Origin: Mesodorylaimus sp. YZB2_4
Lineage: Eukaryota; Nematoda; Enoplea; Dorylaimida; Dorylaimidae
NCBI GenBank assembly: GCA_030248295.1
Contig: JASANH010000138.1
Location: 62,001-126,000, forward strand
Length of the DNA: 64,000 bases
Reading direction: 5' to 3'
Positions within the stretch are counted from its first letter, which is position 1, and every line of letters starts with the position of its first letter. The notes under the pieces are model-generated. The model was not told the DNA's origin. It did no database searches and worked only from the letters and a program-made list of their open reading frames with translations. Shown here in pieces: positions 48,901 through 59,960 of the stretch. The translations under genes were made by a program, and so were the position numbers.

Positions 48901-50279
48901 AAAAATACAGCAATTTTGGACCTTCCAACTATTAGCAGTTATAGAAACCTTCTCATATATGTTTAAGTCCAGGATTTACGGAATGTGCTTTATTCATGCA
49001 TGCATAAAACCTTGAATTACCGCGTTTTAATTCTGCGTAGCTTTCAAGAATGTCAGACAAAGTTTAAGATGTGACAATGACCAATTTCTCTGAGTAATTT
49101 CTGCAGAAGGAAAGGCTTATGTGTGTGGAGGCACGATAGGATTGTTGGATGTGCTAATCAAGGCAGGGTTCCAACTGTAAATGCAAAACTGTCCAACACT
49201 GGAAATCAATTAGAAGATCCAGGGGGGGGGGGGGGCGCGGTAGCGTCCCCCATGTAGTACATGTGCCACACCACAACGATATCTCAACAGCCTGATGTCA
49301 TGAAGCGATTAAATTTCGTTTCTCAGTGTAACTTTACACTAGATTAAGTTCTACCACAGGAATTTGCAAGATCTTTTTCCGTTCGGGCTCCACTCATAGT
49401 AGGGGTGCGAGGGTGAAAATCCCGACCAGGTTTTTTATTTTTGGAATAACTCGCGAACCGAGCGGCCGAAACCGATAAAATTTGGTACAGATATGAGGGA
49501 CTAGTTGGGGAAGGTGTGTACCAAAAATCTTTAAAAAATCTTTACTGGTTATCCTTGTATGGGCGAGAACGTCTCGCGTCATATATGTATGCATGTACCT
49601 ATGTAGGTGTGTATGTATGAACCCGATAGATCACAACGCTGATCTGGAGCTGTGTGAGAGCGGGGGATCCAGCTATATGCTCAAACGACAGGGTAACATC
49701 ACTGCTGGTGCCTTTTGGCATTGATTTTGACCACGTACAGTATTGCCTCAAATTGTTGTAGGGTGCTCAGAAGGGGGTCCACTCGGGTGAAATTATCATT
49801 TTTTGCACTTTTAGACCTCATAAAAACCGTCTGGAGAGGCGCGGGGCAACTTTTTATAGCTTAATCGAATCAGGGAGGTGCGGGGAGCAATTGCTGACTG
49901 AAAAATGTTACTTATTACAAAATTTTATAGTTTCGGTTTTTGTTGGGGGTCAATTTGAACAGAAAAACCGAAAAAATTTAAAAACGCGGACAAAGTCTGC
50001 AGGATATAACTTGATGGCTCATTGATTAATCGGGATCAAAGGATTTATGGAAACGCTTATCACCCAGCCAACCGCAGGCAAGACAACAACAACAAGCAAG
50101 CTATGCAAGATGCAAGTATACGGTGCGATAACCAGCTAACAGAAACTCATGCGGCAAGGTGCAACAAAGCAGAAAACAGGAACCCATGCATGGTGTGCAC
50201 ACAATCTAGTCCAATAAATGGCTTACATGACCACCTTCCTGCTCAAAAACGGCCTCACAACGAACAATTCAATGGTTGA

Positions 50280-50900
50280 CCGCGGCCCGCAGTACTTCTA
50301 GAGTGATTTGTTAGCAGCGATGCCCAATCGATTGGCGAAGCTGATGCAAATTACGGGGCTGATCCCGATAAACTGAAGATTTTAAATGGCCCCACAAGAA
50401 AAAGTCGCACGGGGTGAGATCAGGCGAGCGTGCAGGCCAATCCCGAATCTCTGCGTCATCATTAAACCTTGGCTAATGATGCGGTCACCAAAATACGCCT
50501 CTGAGTAATCTCGAACATCGCGGCGAATATGCGGTCGAGCCCCATCGTGTTGAAACGTGATAACATTCCAGGCATTTTAAGCCCGTCCAAACGCTCACTC
50601 GCATAGTTCGTCAACATTTCGAGATACCTATCGTCATAAACGGTAGCTGGTCGCATTCCCCTTCTCGCGCTCTTTGTCGCAGAAGAAATCGGCACTGAAA
50701 GGACCGACCAAAAAATCGGCAGTAAAGCCAGCCCAAACAGTCAGCTTCGCATCGTGCAAGCCGCTTCCGCAAGAGTATATGCATGCGCATGCTCGAACGC
50801 TAGACTTCGACAATTTTGAGTATTTACTTGACCATCCAGATAAAAATGAGCCTCGTCTACGAGTCGGCCACAGCGGGTCGACAGTTGCGTTAATGAGGAA
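50280..50900 (-). pseudogene. Mariner/IS630-type transposase fossil
   Basis: Minus-strand blocks in shifting frames follow the order of a mariner-like DDE transposase. DEAHFYLDGQVNTQN comes first (about 50860), then KLTVWAGFTADF (about 50740), RYLEMLTNY (about 50630), FQHDGARPH (about 50560) and WPARSPDLTPCDFFLWGHLK (about 50430-50370). The catalytic acidic positions in DEAHF, QHDGA and SPDLTP-D are still visible. The frame is broken at least twice and there is an in-frame stop. Terminal inverted repeats were not found. Confidence 0.82.
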
Positions 50901-51363
50901 GTTTTGAACATGGGCGAGCCATTTAAGCAGGACCGCCTTCCTCTAATTAAAACAACGCGTGGGGAAGTAAGAAAACAAGTTTGAATATTCTCTATCGCCT
51001 TCCGAACCGAGGATAGAGAATTCTACAAAGGCTCTCCCGCGCAATCCCGCATCGCATACACATGATTCACCGAAAGGAATAAATTCGGAAATGGTTTGCG
51101 ACGAATGAAGGGCCTCTACAGTGGTATGTGGGAATCTGCCCAGTAATTATTTTAAAAAATTGATTTAAAAATCCTCAGTTTTCTTATGACCCGATAGAAC
51201 GTTATATTTCTATCTGAAACGTAATTTTACCGCTAGAGTCTACTGTAAGCGCGGAGATTCGTTTTTCAAACTCTCTCGAATTTCAGATTTCAAAATCTAT
51301 CCGGATAAATAAATTCTAAAGAAGGTTCAGTGCAATTATTTAACATTTCGATTAAAAGCTGAA

Positions 51364-54300
51364 ATGTCGAGCGACGACGAAACGTCATCGGAGGAGACGG
51401 ACGGCCAGTGGTTCGACCAAGTAATGCGCAAATATTTTCCGATGCCGGGCAACTTCCACTCGGAGAATGATATCGCCAAGTACATGGAGAGGGTCAAAAA
51501 GGCCGACGAACGGTACTTCCAAGCGAACGGGCTGAACTGGGAAGACCTGTACGGACCGAGCCAGACGTCGACGGTTTCTCAAAGCGCTGAAACTTCGGAG
51601 CCAGTCGAAGGAGCAGTCAAGGAAAAAGAAACCACGATGGAGACGGCGGAAAACAGGAAATCGACAAAAGAAAACAAAAAGCAGAGGAAAAGGTGACATT
51701 TTAAAGCGCCAGCACGTCTGTCCTTAATTGTGAACGATTTGATTTCCTGATCTTTAGATTCGACTCGCAATCGCAGACACGATCGAAGAAGCCAATGGAA
51801 GGCCGATCGAAGGATGTCCCCCAACCCAGTCAGCACTCGATGGATGATGACGACGACGAGGTCCCCATCGCAGAAACTGCCGAAGAAGCGTCGCAACGTC
51901 CGAGGGGCCCCAAGCGACCGCGCGAAGAGCTCGCTTGGATTCCGCCACCTTCGGCCGACCAGTTTGGAAGTCGTCGATCTCTGTTCACGGCCAGTGAGCA
52001 TAACAAATACGTGGCCATGCTATGCAATTATCAGAGCGTTGGGAAATTTCGCTTCTCGGGCAATGCGGCCGTGTTTAAAGTAGGAGGTTTTTTTTTACAA
52101 ATACCGAATGTAAAGCGGGTTTTTTTCAGAAAATGGGAGAGCAACTGAAAAAAGAAAGCGAAAAGTTCAACAAATTTGTCGCGGAAAAATCTAAGAGGAG
52201 TCTCGTTCACGCCAACAACTCGTTGCCGAGGACAGCCAGGGCCTACATCACGGTAAGTTCCAGGGGCAGACCTGCGTGAAACCTGGAATAGTCCGAAACA
52301 TGGTCGGAAATACGAGGGTGGAGATCAAGAAACAAATAACCTTGTGCAATGTACCAGCTGATTGTCCATCTGCAGAGGGACTGGAATTCAGTTCTTCCTT
52401 TTAGCAATGCCTGGTGAAGAAGAAGGAGGCGGTCGCGCGTCTGCCGGGTCGTTACTTGCCCAAGGGCATCAGTTATGTGAGCTTGCCGATGCAGGACCCG
52501 CCCGATTTGGAATTCTTCAAACATCTGCTCGATGTGGTGAGTTTCTTTTGTTCTGCGCCTCTGCTTGTATTCAGGCTCACGTCAGACTCGCTGTAGGGTG
52601 CAACGCCTCGAATTTCGAAGCCGAATCTGACTCGGAAAGCGACGGTTCCGATGGACGACTTTTCACGCATCGAGTTCAAATTTCCGTCGTCTCAAAAAGC
52701 GCTTCAGGTATTTCTGCGTAATTTTTGTCAATCATCTCAAAGAACTGTGCTCTGCTTCTAGGACTTGCACTCGGATGCCAACTTGGAGACGCTGTTGAGG
52801 AAGTACCACGCCGACGTTGTCTCGTGCACGAGCGCAATGCGTTGTCTGACGCTGTGGCACGGACCCATGATTTCGGGCGAGTGCGAGCTGCCGATTCACG
52901 TGCACGCAGCCTACACTGAAGGTGAGGAGGCTGGGGTGACTAAACTCGACTCGACTGACGGATTACTCATTGCAGGAAGGCGCGTTTCGGTCATTTACAT
53001 CGAGAAGCCATTGCCGCCGCGTCAGTTGTCCAAGCGTCAGATGCTGACTCGAATGGCCAAGTACGCCGTGAAGACGACTCTCATTGGGCAGAATTTCGAT
53101 CTCGATAAGGCCAGGGCCTACTCGTCGGCCGGCGCTGGACGGGGTGGTCCGAGCTCTGTGTTCGATGCTGAGCCGATGGACTTTGAGACTTACAACCCCG
53201 CCGAAGCCGAAAGCTTTACTCCGTCGACGCCGAGGCACGACTCGTTTCAGATGGATCTCGATTCGACCATGAGAAGCGATGCAAGTAGGTTCGGCTGCAT
53301 TCCTGGCTACTTCAGTATTTTGTTTATTATCAGGTGTGGGCGACAGATATGCGTCAGCAGTGAACGACAGCGACCCGAGTTCGGGGGATGAGAGCGAGGC
53401 GAATGCAATGACGGACTCCGAGTTGAGCAGAGGCAATTTCGATCGTCACTCTCTTCGTGGTCCTCGTCGGGGAGGCGCGTGAGTCGTGAAACTATGCGCT
53501 GGACCTGATGCAGAGGCGAGGCTCGACTCGTTTTTCAGGGTGACTGATTCTGAGGAAGTGGCGGATGCGTCTCCGACTGGTGCTGCTTCTCGACGTCGAT
53601 CAGTCAGGCCGTCTGGTCTGCCTCCATCGCATCTTCGATCCCACACCTCGCCGCGGCGGTCGTCGGTGAGTGCGCAGTACAGTGGCGATGTTGTGGGCGG
53701 AATCATGTCCCGAATGGACGCCACGGTGCCAGCGAGGAAGGCGGTCGGATTCCAACTGCAGCCGCACTGCAGCAGCCGAGGAGGTGAGTTGTGGCCCCCT
53801 TTTCCAAAGAGAGGTTGTCTTCGACTGACTCATTTCAGAGTCCGCAGCGATCGAAGATGCTGCCGACTATCAGGCCCCCGAGAAGACCAAATCGATGCGG
53901 CAATATCTTCTGTTCGCGCTGAAGAATTTGCAGCTGCTGATTCGCTCGAACGTGGATGGTCTTGCAGCGAGCGAAGAAATGAAGAAAGGCCGTGGCGAAG
54001 CCAGCCGCGGAAGCGTGTCGGCGAAGGTCGAGTATCAGCCGTTGTACGGGGCCGAAAAACAAACGGCCGAGGAGATTGCTGACGAGTGGCTGACGGGGTT
54101 CTTGAAGAACAGCGATGTCCATTATCGAGGTGAGCAGTGCCTGAGGCGAGTCTGGAACCCCTGTTATACACGAACTATTCTGTTTCAGGCCGGGTGAAGT
54201 TCGAGCGGGACTACGACTTGTTGAGTGTGGACGTAATAAGCAACAATGCCAATGATCGAAAGTCGATGCTGGACATTGGTCCTTTGCAATTGTGAGCAGA

Positions 54301-54936
54301 CTGCCGGCCTAGGTTTGGAATGGTTGCATTAAGCAGGACGTTTTAGGATCAGCCGCGGGTTTCGTCGCCTCCATGTCGTTTTGACGGATTTAAAAAAGTG
54401 AGCACACGTCAATGGGTCTGCTCGCTCTTGCACCTGACGATCTTGTTTTTTGTTTCAGGCTGGACCCGGGTCGATACATTTTGCAATTCAAGGCCACTGA
54501 GCCCGATCGTTTTACGATTTTCCAATCGGTGCAGCCGAATTTGGACGCCAGTGATGAAGCCTTGGAAACGCCGTCCACGCACGTCCTCGACCTTGGAAAG
54601 TTGTACGAAGGCTGCCACTGGGCTCGCCTGCCGAACGTTGCATCGTTTGACGAATGTTGGCGGGAAATTGATTGCGAAGCGGTCTTGCAATGGCATCGAA
54701 TCAAAAAGAGAATACCGGCTACTTTTGTTCCACGCAAGGGTAGGGTATGTCTCCTCGTCTGATGTCCCACATTTGACGACTTTGTTTTAGAAGGGGAGCT
54801 CGCCAAGTTGGACGACGGGAAGAGCCGCAAGAAGAATCGGGCCAAAAGAATGAAGCGCCAAGCCAGGAAGGCACGACCATCGCATGTGGACGAATCTCAG
54901 GAAAGCGAAGACGAGTCGACGGGCGGAGATGAGTGA
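51364..54936 (+). CDS. ICE2: ICE2 (NARG2), little elongation complex subunit 2
   Basis: Fourteen exons with matching phases: 51364-51692, 51758-52079, 52130-52252, 52405-52536, 52597-52707, 52762-52921, 52976-53284, 53334-53478, 53539-53783, 53839-54129, 54189-54291, 54347-54397, 54459-54739 and 54791-54936. The product is about 915 residues, near the 982 of human ICE2. Matching blocks in order include LFTASEHNKYVAML, LLRKYHADVVSCTSAM with LWHGP, and RRVSVIYIEKPLPPRQLS, all from the N-terminal half. The NARG2 C-terminal domain follows: YQAPEKTKS, LKNLQLLIRSNVDG, AKVEYQPLYGAEKQTAEE and finally HRIKKRIPATFVPRK. The middle is a disordered serine- and aspartate-rich linker. A basic tail ends acidic. 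ICE2 works with ICE1 and ELL in transcription of small nuclear RNA genes by Pol II and III. Most introns are 50-70 nt. Confidence 0.93.
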
Positions 54937-55725
54937 GGCGGAAAAGAGTGTTGCTGCCCAATTTGAAAGAGGGCCTGTGTTGAAATTTGTTGGATGTTGA
55001 AGGTTTGAGCTGTTTTTATTCCCGTTAATTTGTGTGTGTTGTGGGTCCTTATGATTCTGAGGTCATTGAAATCCATTGGTCTCTGGAATCCGGTGCGTCC
55101 AGGATAAATTTTTATGACGAAACGCTGGAGACCGTATTTTGTGGTTCGTCATTTGAACTCTTTCTACCAGCTGTATTGAGTAGAAGCGGCTCTAGGATGA
55201 AAGCCTGTGTCCAGGGATCGGAACTCCTGTAGAACTAGCCTGTTGAGAAGCGCACACCGAGTATGCAACTGTCGCAGTGCAAGAGTGGAGGTGGGTGCGA
55301 AAGTTGCGGGCTCGCCGAAACTTGCAGGTTGCCTCTTGGGGACAGTACCTCCTTTAGTCTTGCAGTTGACGATGACGGATATTCTACAAGTACAGTGCCA
55401 CTCTGGTCTCGCATGGATCTGACAGAGGCCACTGTGGCTTGAAGTTAGAAAGGCCCGTTGACAGCTCAGGGATCCTTCTTTTGTTAGCTAGTAGCTCACA
55501 CTCTAGGATGACTGACTTGGCGGAGTAAAAGCGAACTTTTTCTTTTAGAGAGCAGCATTCTCATGTATATTCGCAGGGAGCCGCGATTGATTGCATTGCA
55601 TTAGTGGCTGCAGGAGCACACGTTAAAAATGTGGTTTTAAAAGCGTGCCAGAAGTCAGTTGTAATTCTGATCAAGGGGCTGTGAGCTCCTCGCCAATTCA
55701 TACTTCACCGAGACTGGTCAGTCGG
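54937..55725. other. Spacer between ICE2 and the phospholipase gene
   Basis: Only about 790 nt separate the two genes. No exon is recognised. The phospholipase promoter should lie here, but no clear TATA box is visible. Confidence 0.4.
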
Positions 55726-56226
55726 ATGGCTGCGCGTGACTTCCTGGCCGTCTTGCTGCTCTTCGTTTTGCCCAGCCACTCTTCCCTCCATCGTCACCGC
55801 CGATCCATTGCTAGTTTGGGAAACATGATGGCGTGCGCGACTGGCTTGGATGGCGGCGGGGCAGTGTTCGAGGTCTACAACGGGTACGGTTGTTACTGCG
55901 GGCCGTTTACCGCGACGACGACAGCGACCCCTGTGGACCCCATCGATCGCTGTTGTTTCGAGCACGACGGCTGTTATGCAAAGGCTGAACAATATTGCCC
56001 GCACGGCAAGTTATACGTGGTCTACTACGATCACGTTTGTGTCAAGAATAACTCTCTCGCAGTGTCCAATTCAAGGCGTGAACCTGGAACTCCAGAATGC
56101 CGCGGCTCACAGAACGAGTGTGGGAAGAAAGTGTGTGAATGCGATCGCGTATTCGCAGAGTGCATTGGCAAGTACCCAGTGCCGCAGCAGGCGAAATCGT
56201 GCCCTGGTGGCCTCCGTACCAAGTAA
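55726..56226 (+). CDS. Secreted phospholipase A2
   Basis: One intronless frame of 166 residues. A signal peptide (about residues 1-20, FLAVLLLFVLPSHSS) is followed by a basic HRHRR that may end a short propeptide. The calcium loop YGCYCG is followed, after a longer than usual insert, by the catalytic DRCCFEHDGCY with the His-Asp pair. The second helix carries CECDRVFAEC, supplying the partner aspartate. The fold is the conventional group I/II-like secreted PLA2, hydrolysing the sn-2 ester of phospholipids in a calcium-dependent way. Such enzymes serve digestion, lipid remodelling or defence in invertebrates; nothing here singles out a venom role. The start at 55726 is the first ATG that gives a signal peptide. 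Confidence 0.92.
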   Translation: MAARDFLAVLLLFVLPSHSSLHRHRRSIASLGNMMACATGLDGGGAVFEVYNGYGCYCGPFTATTTATPVDPIDRCCFEHDGCYAKAEQYCPHGKLYVVYYDHVCVKNNSLAVSNSRREPGTPECRGSQNECGKKVCECDRVFAECIGKYPVPQQAKSCPGGLRTK

Positions 56227-56598
56227 TGTCTTGCACTGCTCTGGCAGAGATCATGTTTCCACTTTCTATGTACTGTACACAAAGTACGTGAATATGCAAG
56301 TATAAGTCACTTTGGCTCATCATAAGTGTATCAACACACACACGAAACGTGTGCGAGATCATTTCCTCCTAACTTTCGGGCTGCCACTGAATCGGACACG
56401 CTTTTTTTCACTTGATAGACTTCCACTGTCACTGAACTCGGACAGTCTTGAATCATAGTCATTGCCGATCGCGATTAGGGATTCGTGGAGGCGGCGTGGT
56501 GCCGACCAGCTAGCCAGTAGAGAATTTTGCTGGGCCTAAAGTCTTGGGGTGTGGCAAGGGCAGTTGGCTAGAGGGGAGGCGGGGACGAGCCAGGGGAG

Positions 56599-56606
56599 TA
56601 TAAAAA
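56599..56606 (+). promoter_or_regulatory. Orphan TATA box
   Basis: TATAAAAA sits in a GC-rich context (GGGGAG before, CTGGCC after), a classic Pol II core-promoter arrangement. It is about 370 nt after the phospholipase stop. No coding exon that it could drive was identified downstream, so it may start a non-coding transcript or a spliced leader exon. Confidence 0.35.
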
Positions 56607-57044
56607 CTGGCCTCTGGGTAAGATCGGCGCTCTCCTTGCTCTGGCTCGCTCGGCTCAACTCTAACTAACTAGCTGTTCAAATTATTGGGGAGCCATCCTT
56701 CGTCCATTCGAATTGTCAGATCTGTGGTGTGAGCCAAGTGCCATCCTGGGACTTCGATTAGACACTCTCAAGGGTCCTCCACGTCATCTTTTTTTGGAAG
56801 AGTCCAGGAGTTTACTCCAGGCAGGTGCTTGATTCGTCTGCTGACTCATCTGTGGGTAAGATTAGACTGTTGGGACATCATCGTATATTGCTGTCCTCAT
56901 AAAGGATCCTCTGGTGTTGACTGGAGTCTTAAGTGCGCCATCGAGAGTGGAGCGTCGCCAGCGTAAGCATCTTAGGATCAAATGCATTCGACCAGCAGCC
57001 AAGCTAGTTCATTTTTATATTTTACCACATCTTAAAACGCATGC

Positions 57045-57176
57045 GCACTCGAGGGTGAAGGGACACATTGTACATTGCACACGGGAAATGATAACCCGGA
57101 CCGCGAGTCGAACACTCACTCGTAACTGCGCACCTAGCGTGAAAGGCAGACGTTACCCACCAGGCCACGAGCCCGG
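57045..57176 (-). repeat. tRNA-derived SINE, copy B
   Basis: Second copy of the element at 29165-29290 in the same orientation. On the minus strand it has TGGCCTGGTGGGTAACG, then TGCCTTTCACGC, then the B box GTGTTCGACTCGCGG. It keeps the shared outer segment GCACTCGAGGGTGAAGGGACAC. Differences are scattered substitutions and a short insertion near the outer segment. Confidence 0.7.
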
Positions 57177-58619
57177 TCCGATTTCGAAGCCCCTTTTTCT
57201 CCGCGCAGTGCCGAATCGCGCGTCGACGCGGCTAGTGTACAAAGAGCAGTTGCAGACGCCCCAGGGAGGCACAGCATAAACGTGTGGAGTGGTTTGCCTT
57301 GGATCGCTCGCTTGTAAGATCAGCCTGAGCGTAGAATATCGTGCGCCACAACATAGTAGATGAGGCGAGGGCGGCTTGTATCTATGACGGCTGATTGTAC
57401 TGTACATATACATACAATCGACCACCAGCCACGTAAAGGCTGATTATCGATCACTTTGGATCCATTCGATCGACTGGATCGATCGATGATCGATTGGATT
57501 CATTCTCGATGCATTTGTTGCTAGGCAGGGCGTCTACTTGCAGTGATGCGAGAAAGTGCCTTGATGAACTGCAGGGAGTTCTGGGCCACGGAGCAGGGTT
57601 CGTCCTAGGTTTATTCTCGACGACGGGGCGACATACCGTCGAGCTGCTCCAAATGCAGGGCCACGTTGCATAAAAGCCAGGACAAGTCAACTCATTTAGG
57701 ATGGCTATACACCTTGTGTGTATTCGCGTAAGACAACTTCTAGCACGAGTGCAACTCCTGAGGCCAGCTCCCTGAGTCGTCCTGAATCCTTCCCCAGAAC
57801 CAGTTCCTAACGTAGCGGGACGGCAGTCGATGTTTTCGATGAGGTCGGAGAAGGTTAGTTTAGAATGCGTTTTGAGCGCGCTTCGAAAATTGCCAACGTG
57901 GCAGTTGAGGAGAGAGAGAATTGTTCAACGTCGATTATATGACTCTCAAAAATCATTTTCTCTGGGCTGATCAAGGAGCGGAAAGAAGCCGAAATTCAGA
58001 CAATGTTCTATTGCTGGAGGCTTCACATGCAAGATCGAAGACCAAGCCTGAACGAAAAATCATGAAAGAATGCAATAATAGTTACGGTTTCGATGCTGGT
58101 GAGTTTGCAGTTTCATTATATAAAGGCGGTGTCTATGTGGTTGCTCGGAATGGGTCGATCACCTGAGCTGGCCCTTGAAATACACCATGCAATTTTCCTT
58201 CCTGGGTAAAGGCCACAACGCAAACTGAACTTCACTGACAAATAGGGGTAGACTATGCGGGTTATGGGTAAGGGTGAGTGTGCGTCAAAATCCTGCCTAG
58301 ATTAAATTGAGGATGACGTATTGTATGGTCACCTTGTGCGCGCCGATAATACTACATATGCATACTGTTGTTCATTTTAGTTGAGTCCGGTACGCAAAGG
58401 ATGCATGGGGACAAATGAAGACTGAGACGACCAAGAAACGCGACCAGTACGCTCGATCAGGATCCCAAGGATGCTTGCGACAACTGGAAGAAATAATCTT
58501 GCAAGTTTTGGGTGAAGGAACAATGGGACAACAACCGTGACGCAGGAATATTGAGGTGCAAGTACGGGCAGGCTGCATGGAAATTATCTCGCTCCTCCAT
58601 GCATACAATGCTGTTGTTT

Positions 58620-58800
58620 TTACAGGCGAGCTATATCGTCGCGTGCATTGTCGCCAATGATGCCGTCCCAATCCTCAAACCCGATCTCCTCATCGCCAGT
58701 CCAGTCGTTAGCGCCCATTCGATCGCCCGCGTCTCGTCCCATTTGATTCCCTTTGCTGAGATCAGCGAATAATAAGCCTAGCTCATCGCTTACCAATCGG
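58620..58800 (-). CDS. Possible acidic C-terminal exon, unknown gene
   Basis: A minus-strand frame reads GDRMGANDWTGDEEIGF then EDWDGIIGDNARDDIARL and stops at 58620. It is acidic and protein-like. A second acidic minus-strand piece lies near 59410-59290 (RVFDILAKNDDSDGEEHLG). I could not join them with consistent splice sites, so this is a candidate only. Confidence 0.2.
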
Positions 58801-59922
58801 CTTTGCAACATCAATAATGGGAGGACAAAGCAAGAGATTCAAGTGATATTTGATTTAGCAAGTGAATGAGTGTCATGTCTGAATTCAAAGTGTGTATTGT
58901 GAATATAACAAGCTAAAGCATAACAAAGAGTTTCATATAGACGACACGACTAACAGCAAGTCAAAACCTAGCTATAGTCGGTGCCGCTGATTGTGAATCA
59001 AGTCAACGTCCAGGCGCCCGCATTTGCTCTCTCATACTGGGCCATCGACCAGTTTTACGTGCAATTGCTCACGAACACCCCCCCCCGCGAATCGATGGAC
59101 CGAACGAGGCAATGTGGACTTGGACGCTCAGTACATCCGCATCGTTTGCTGCTCGAAAATATCCGCCTGTAGCCAGGTTCCGGAGTGACGATCTTCTTGT
59201 TGTCCTGCTGAACTCAGAGCGAAATTTCTCCCTGTTTCATGCTGGATATAGGGGCCAATCGATTAGTGATAATATCCGTGTGAGCATCAGTCAAACGCGC
59301 TCGACGCTGACTGAAATTTATTCTGGGCTCGAAGATTCGACGGCTCGCCAAGGTGCTCCTCGCCGTCGCTGTCATCGTTTTTCGCCAGAATATCAAACAC
59401 TCGATACGGCAAAATGCTAATAAATCGAGTAACAATTAGTGGGCGTGGGGATAACAACAGACAACTGACAACAAGGCGGGAGGATTACTGTAGGCACCTG
59501 ATTTATTGGTTGAATTGTGCCATCAGCACCAGTTCCTATTCGCTTGAGCGGCAAGATCAAACTTGACCTAAACAGTTGTCCTAAAAATACATAGGCGCTA
59601 CAGCACCGCGACCTCGCTTGAATTTTTCCCCGTCTTTATCCGGTTTTTGGACAACTTTTCGTTTTCGCGCCGGCTCCTACGATACCCGTGTTATACGCAG
59701 TTATATGCTACAACACGCGAAAACTAGTTGTCCTGAACAGACTCGTCCTAAAAGTTGACTTGTCCTAGCTTTTATGCAACGGGCCCCAGAAATAAAGGAG
59801 ATGGCAGTCTTGGGTGTCAAACACTACAGGAGGCCGCGCCTGCCATTGTCCAAGGGAACAAACATCTAATCCAGGATGCCCTGGTGAGGAGGTGAGGAGG
59901 TGAAGAGGAAGAAAAGTAATAC

Positions 59923-59960
59923 CCTAGAATGATTCTTAGCGCGCTAAGAATCGTTCTAGG
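59923..59960. repeat. 38-bp near-perfect palindrome
   Basis: Two 19-nt arms meet without a spacer at 59941/59942 (TTAGCG then CGCTAA) and differ at one position. It could form a cruciform, or be the joined ends of an excised or collapsed inverted-repeat element. Confidence 0.85.

Larger units (their letters stand above)
44968..50279. other. Long region between ERK and the transposase fossil
   Basis: It contains the ERK promoter region and, near 45250-45130, a minus-strand tRNA-like segment (TAGTGCAGTGGTTAG with GGCTCGAATCGAC). A short tyrosine-rich ORF lies at 45730-45939. A G-run lies at about 49221-49234. The segment at 49400-49620 reads like a dispersed repeat (CGAACCGAGCGGCCGAAACCG). Minus-strand ORFs at 47479-47796 and 47966-48313 lack starts and known motifs. 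Confidence 0.35.

Noticed and set aside
51385-54845. Long antisense ORFs opposite ICE2
   Set aside because: They are shadows of the GC-rich coding exons; the plus-strand frame matches ICE2 throughout.
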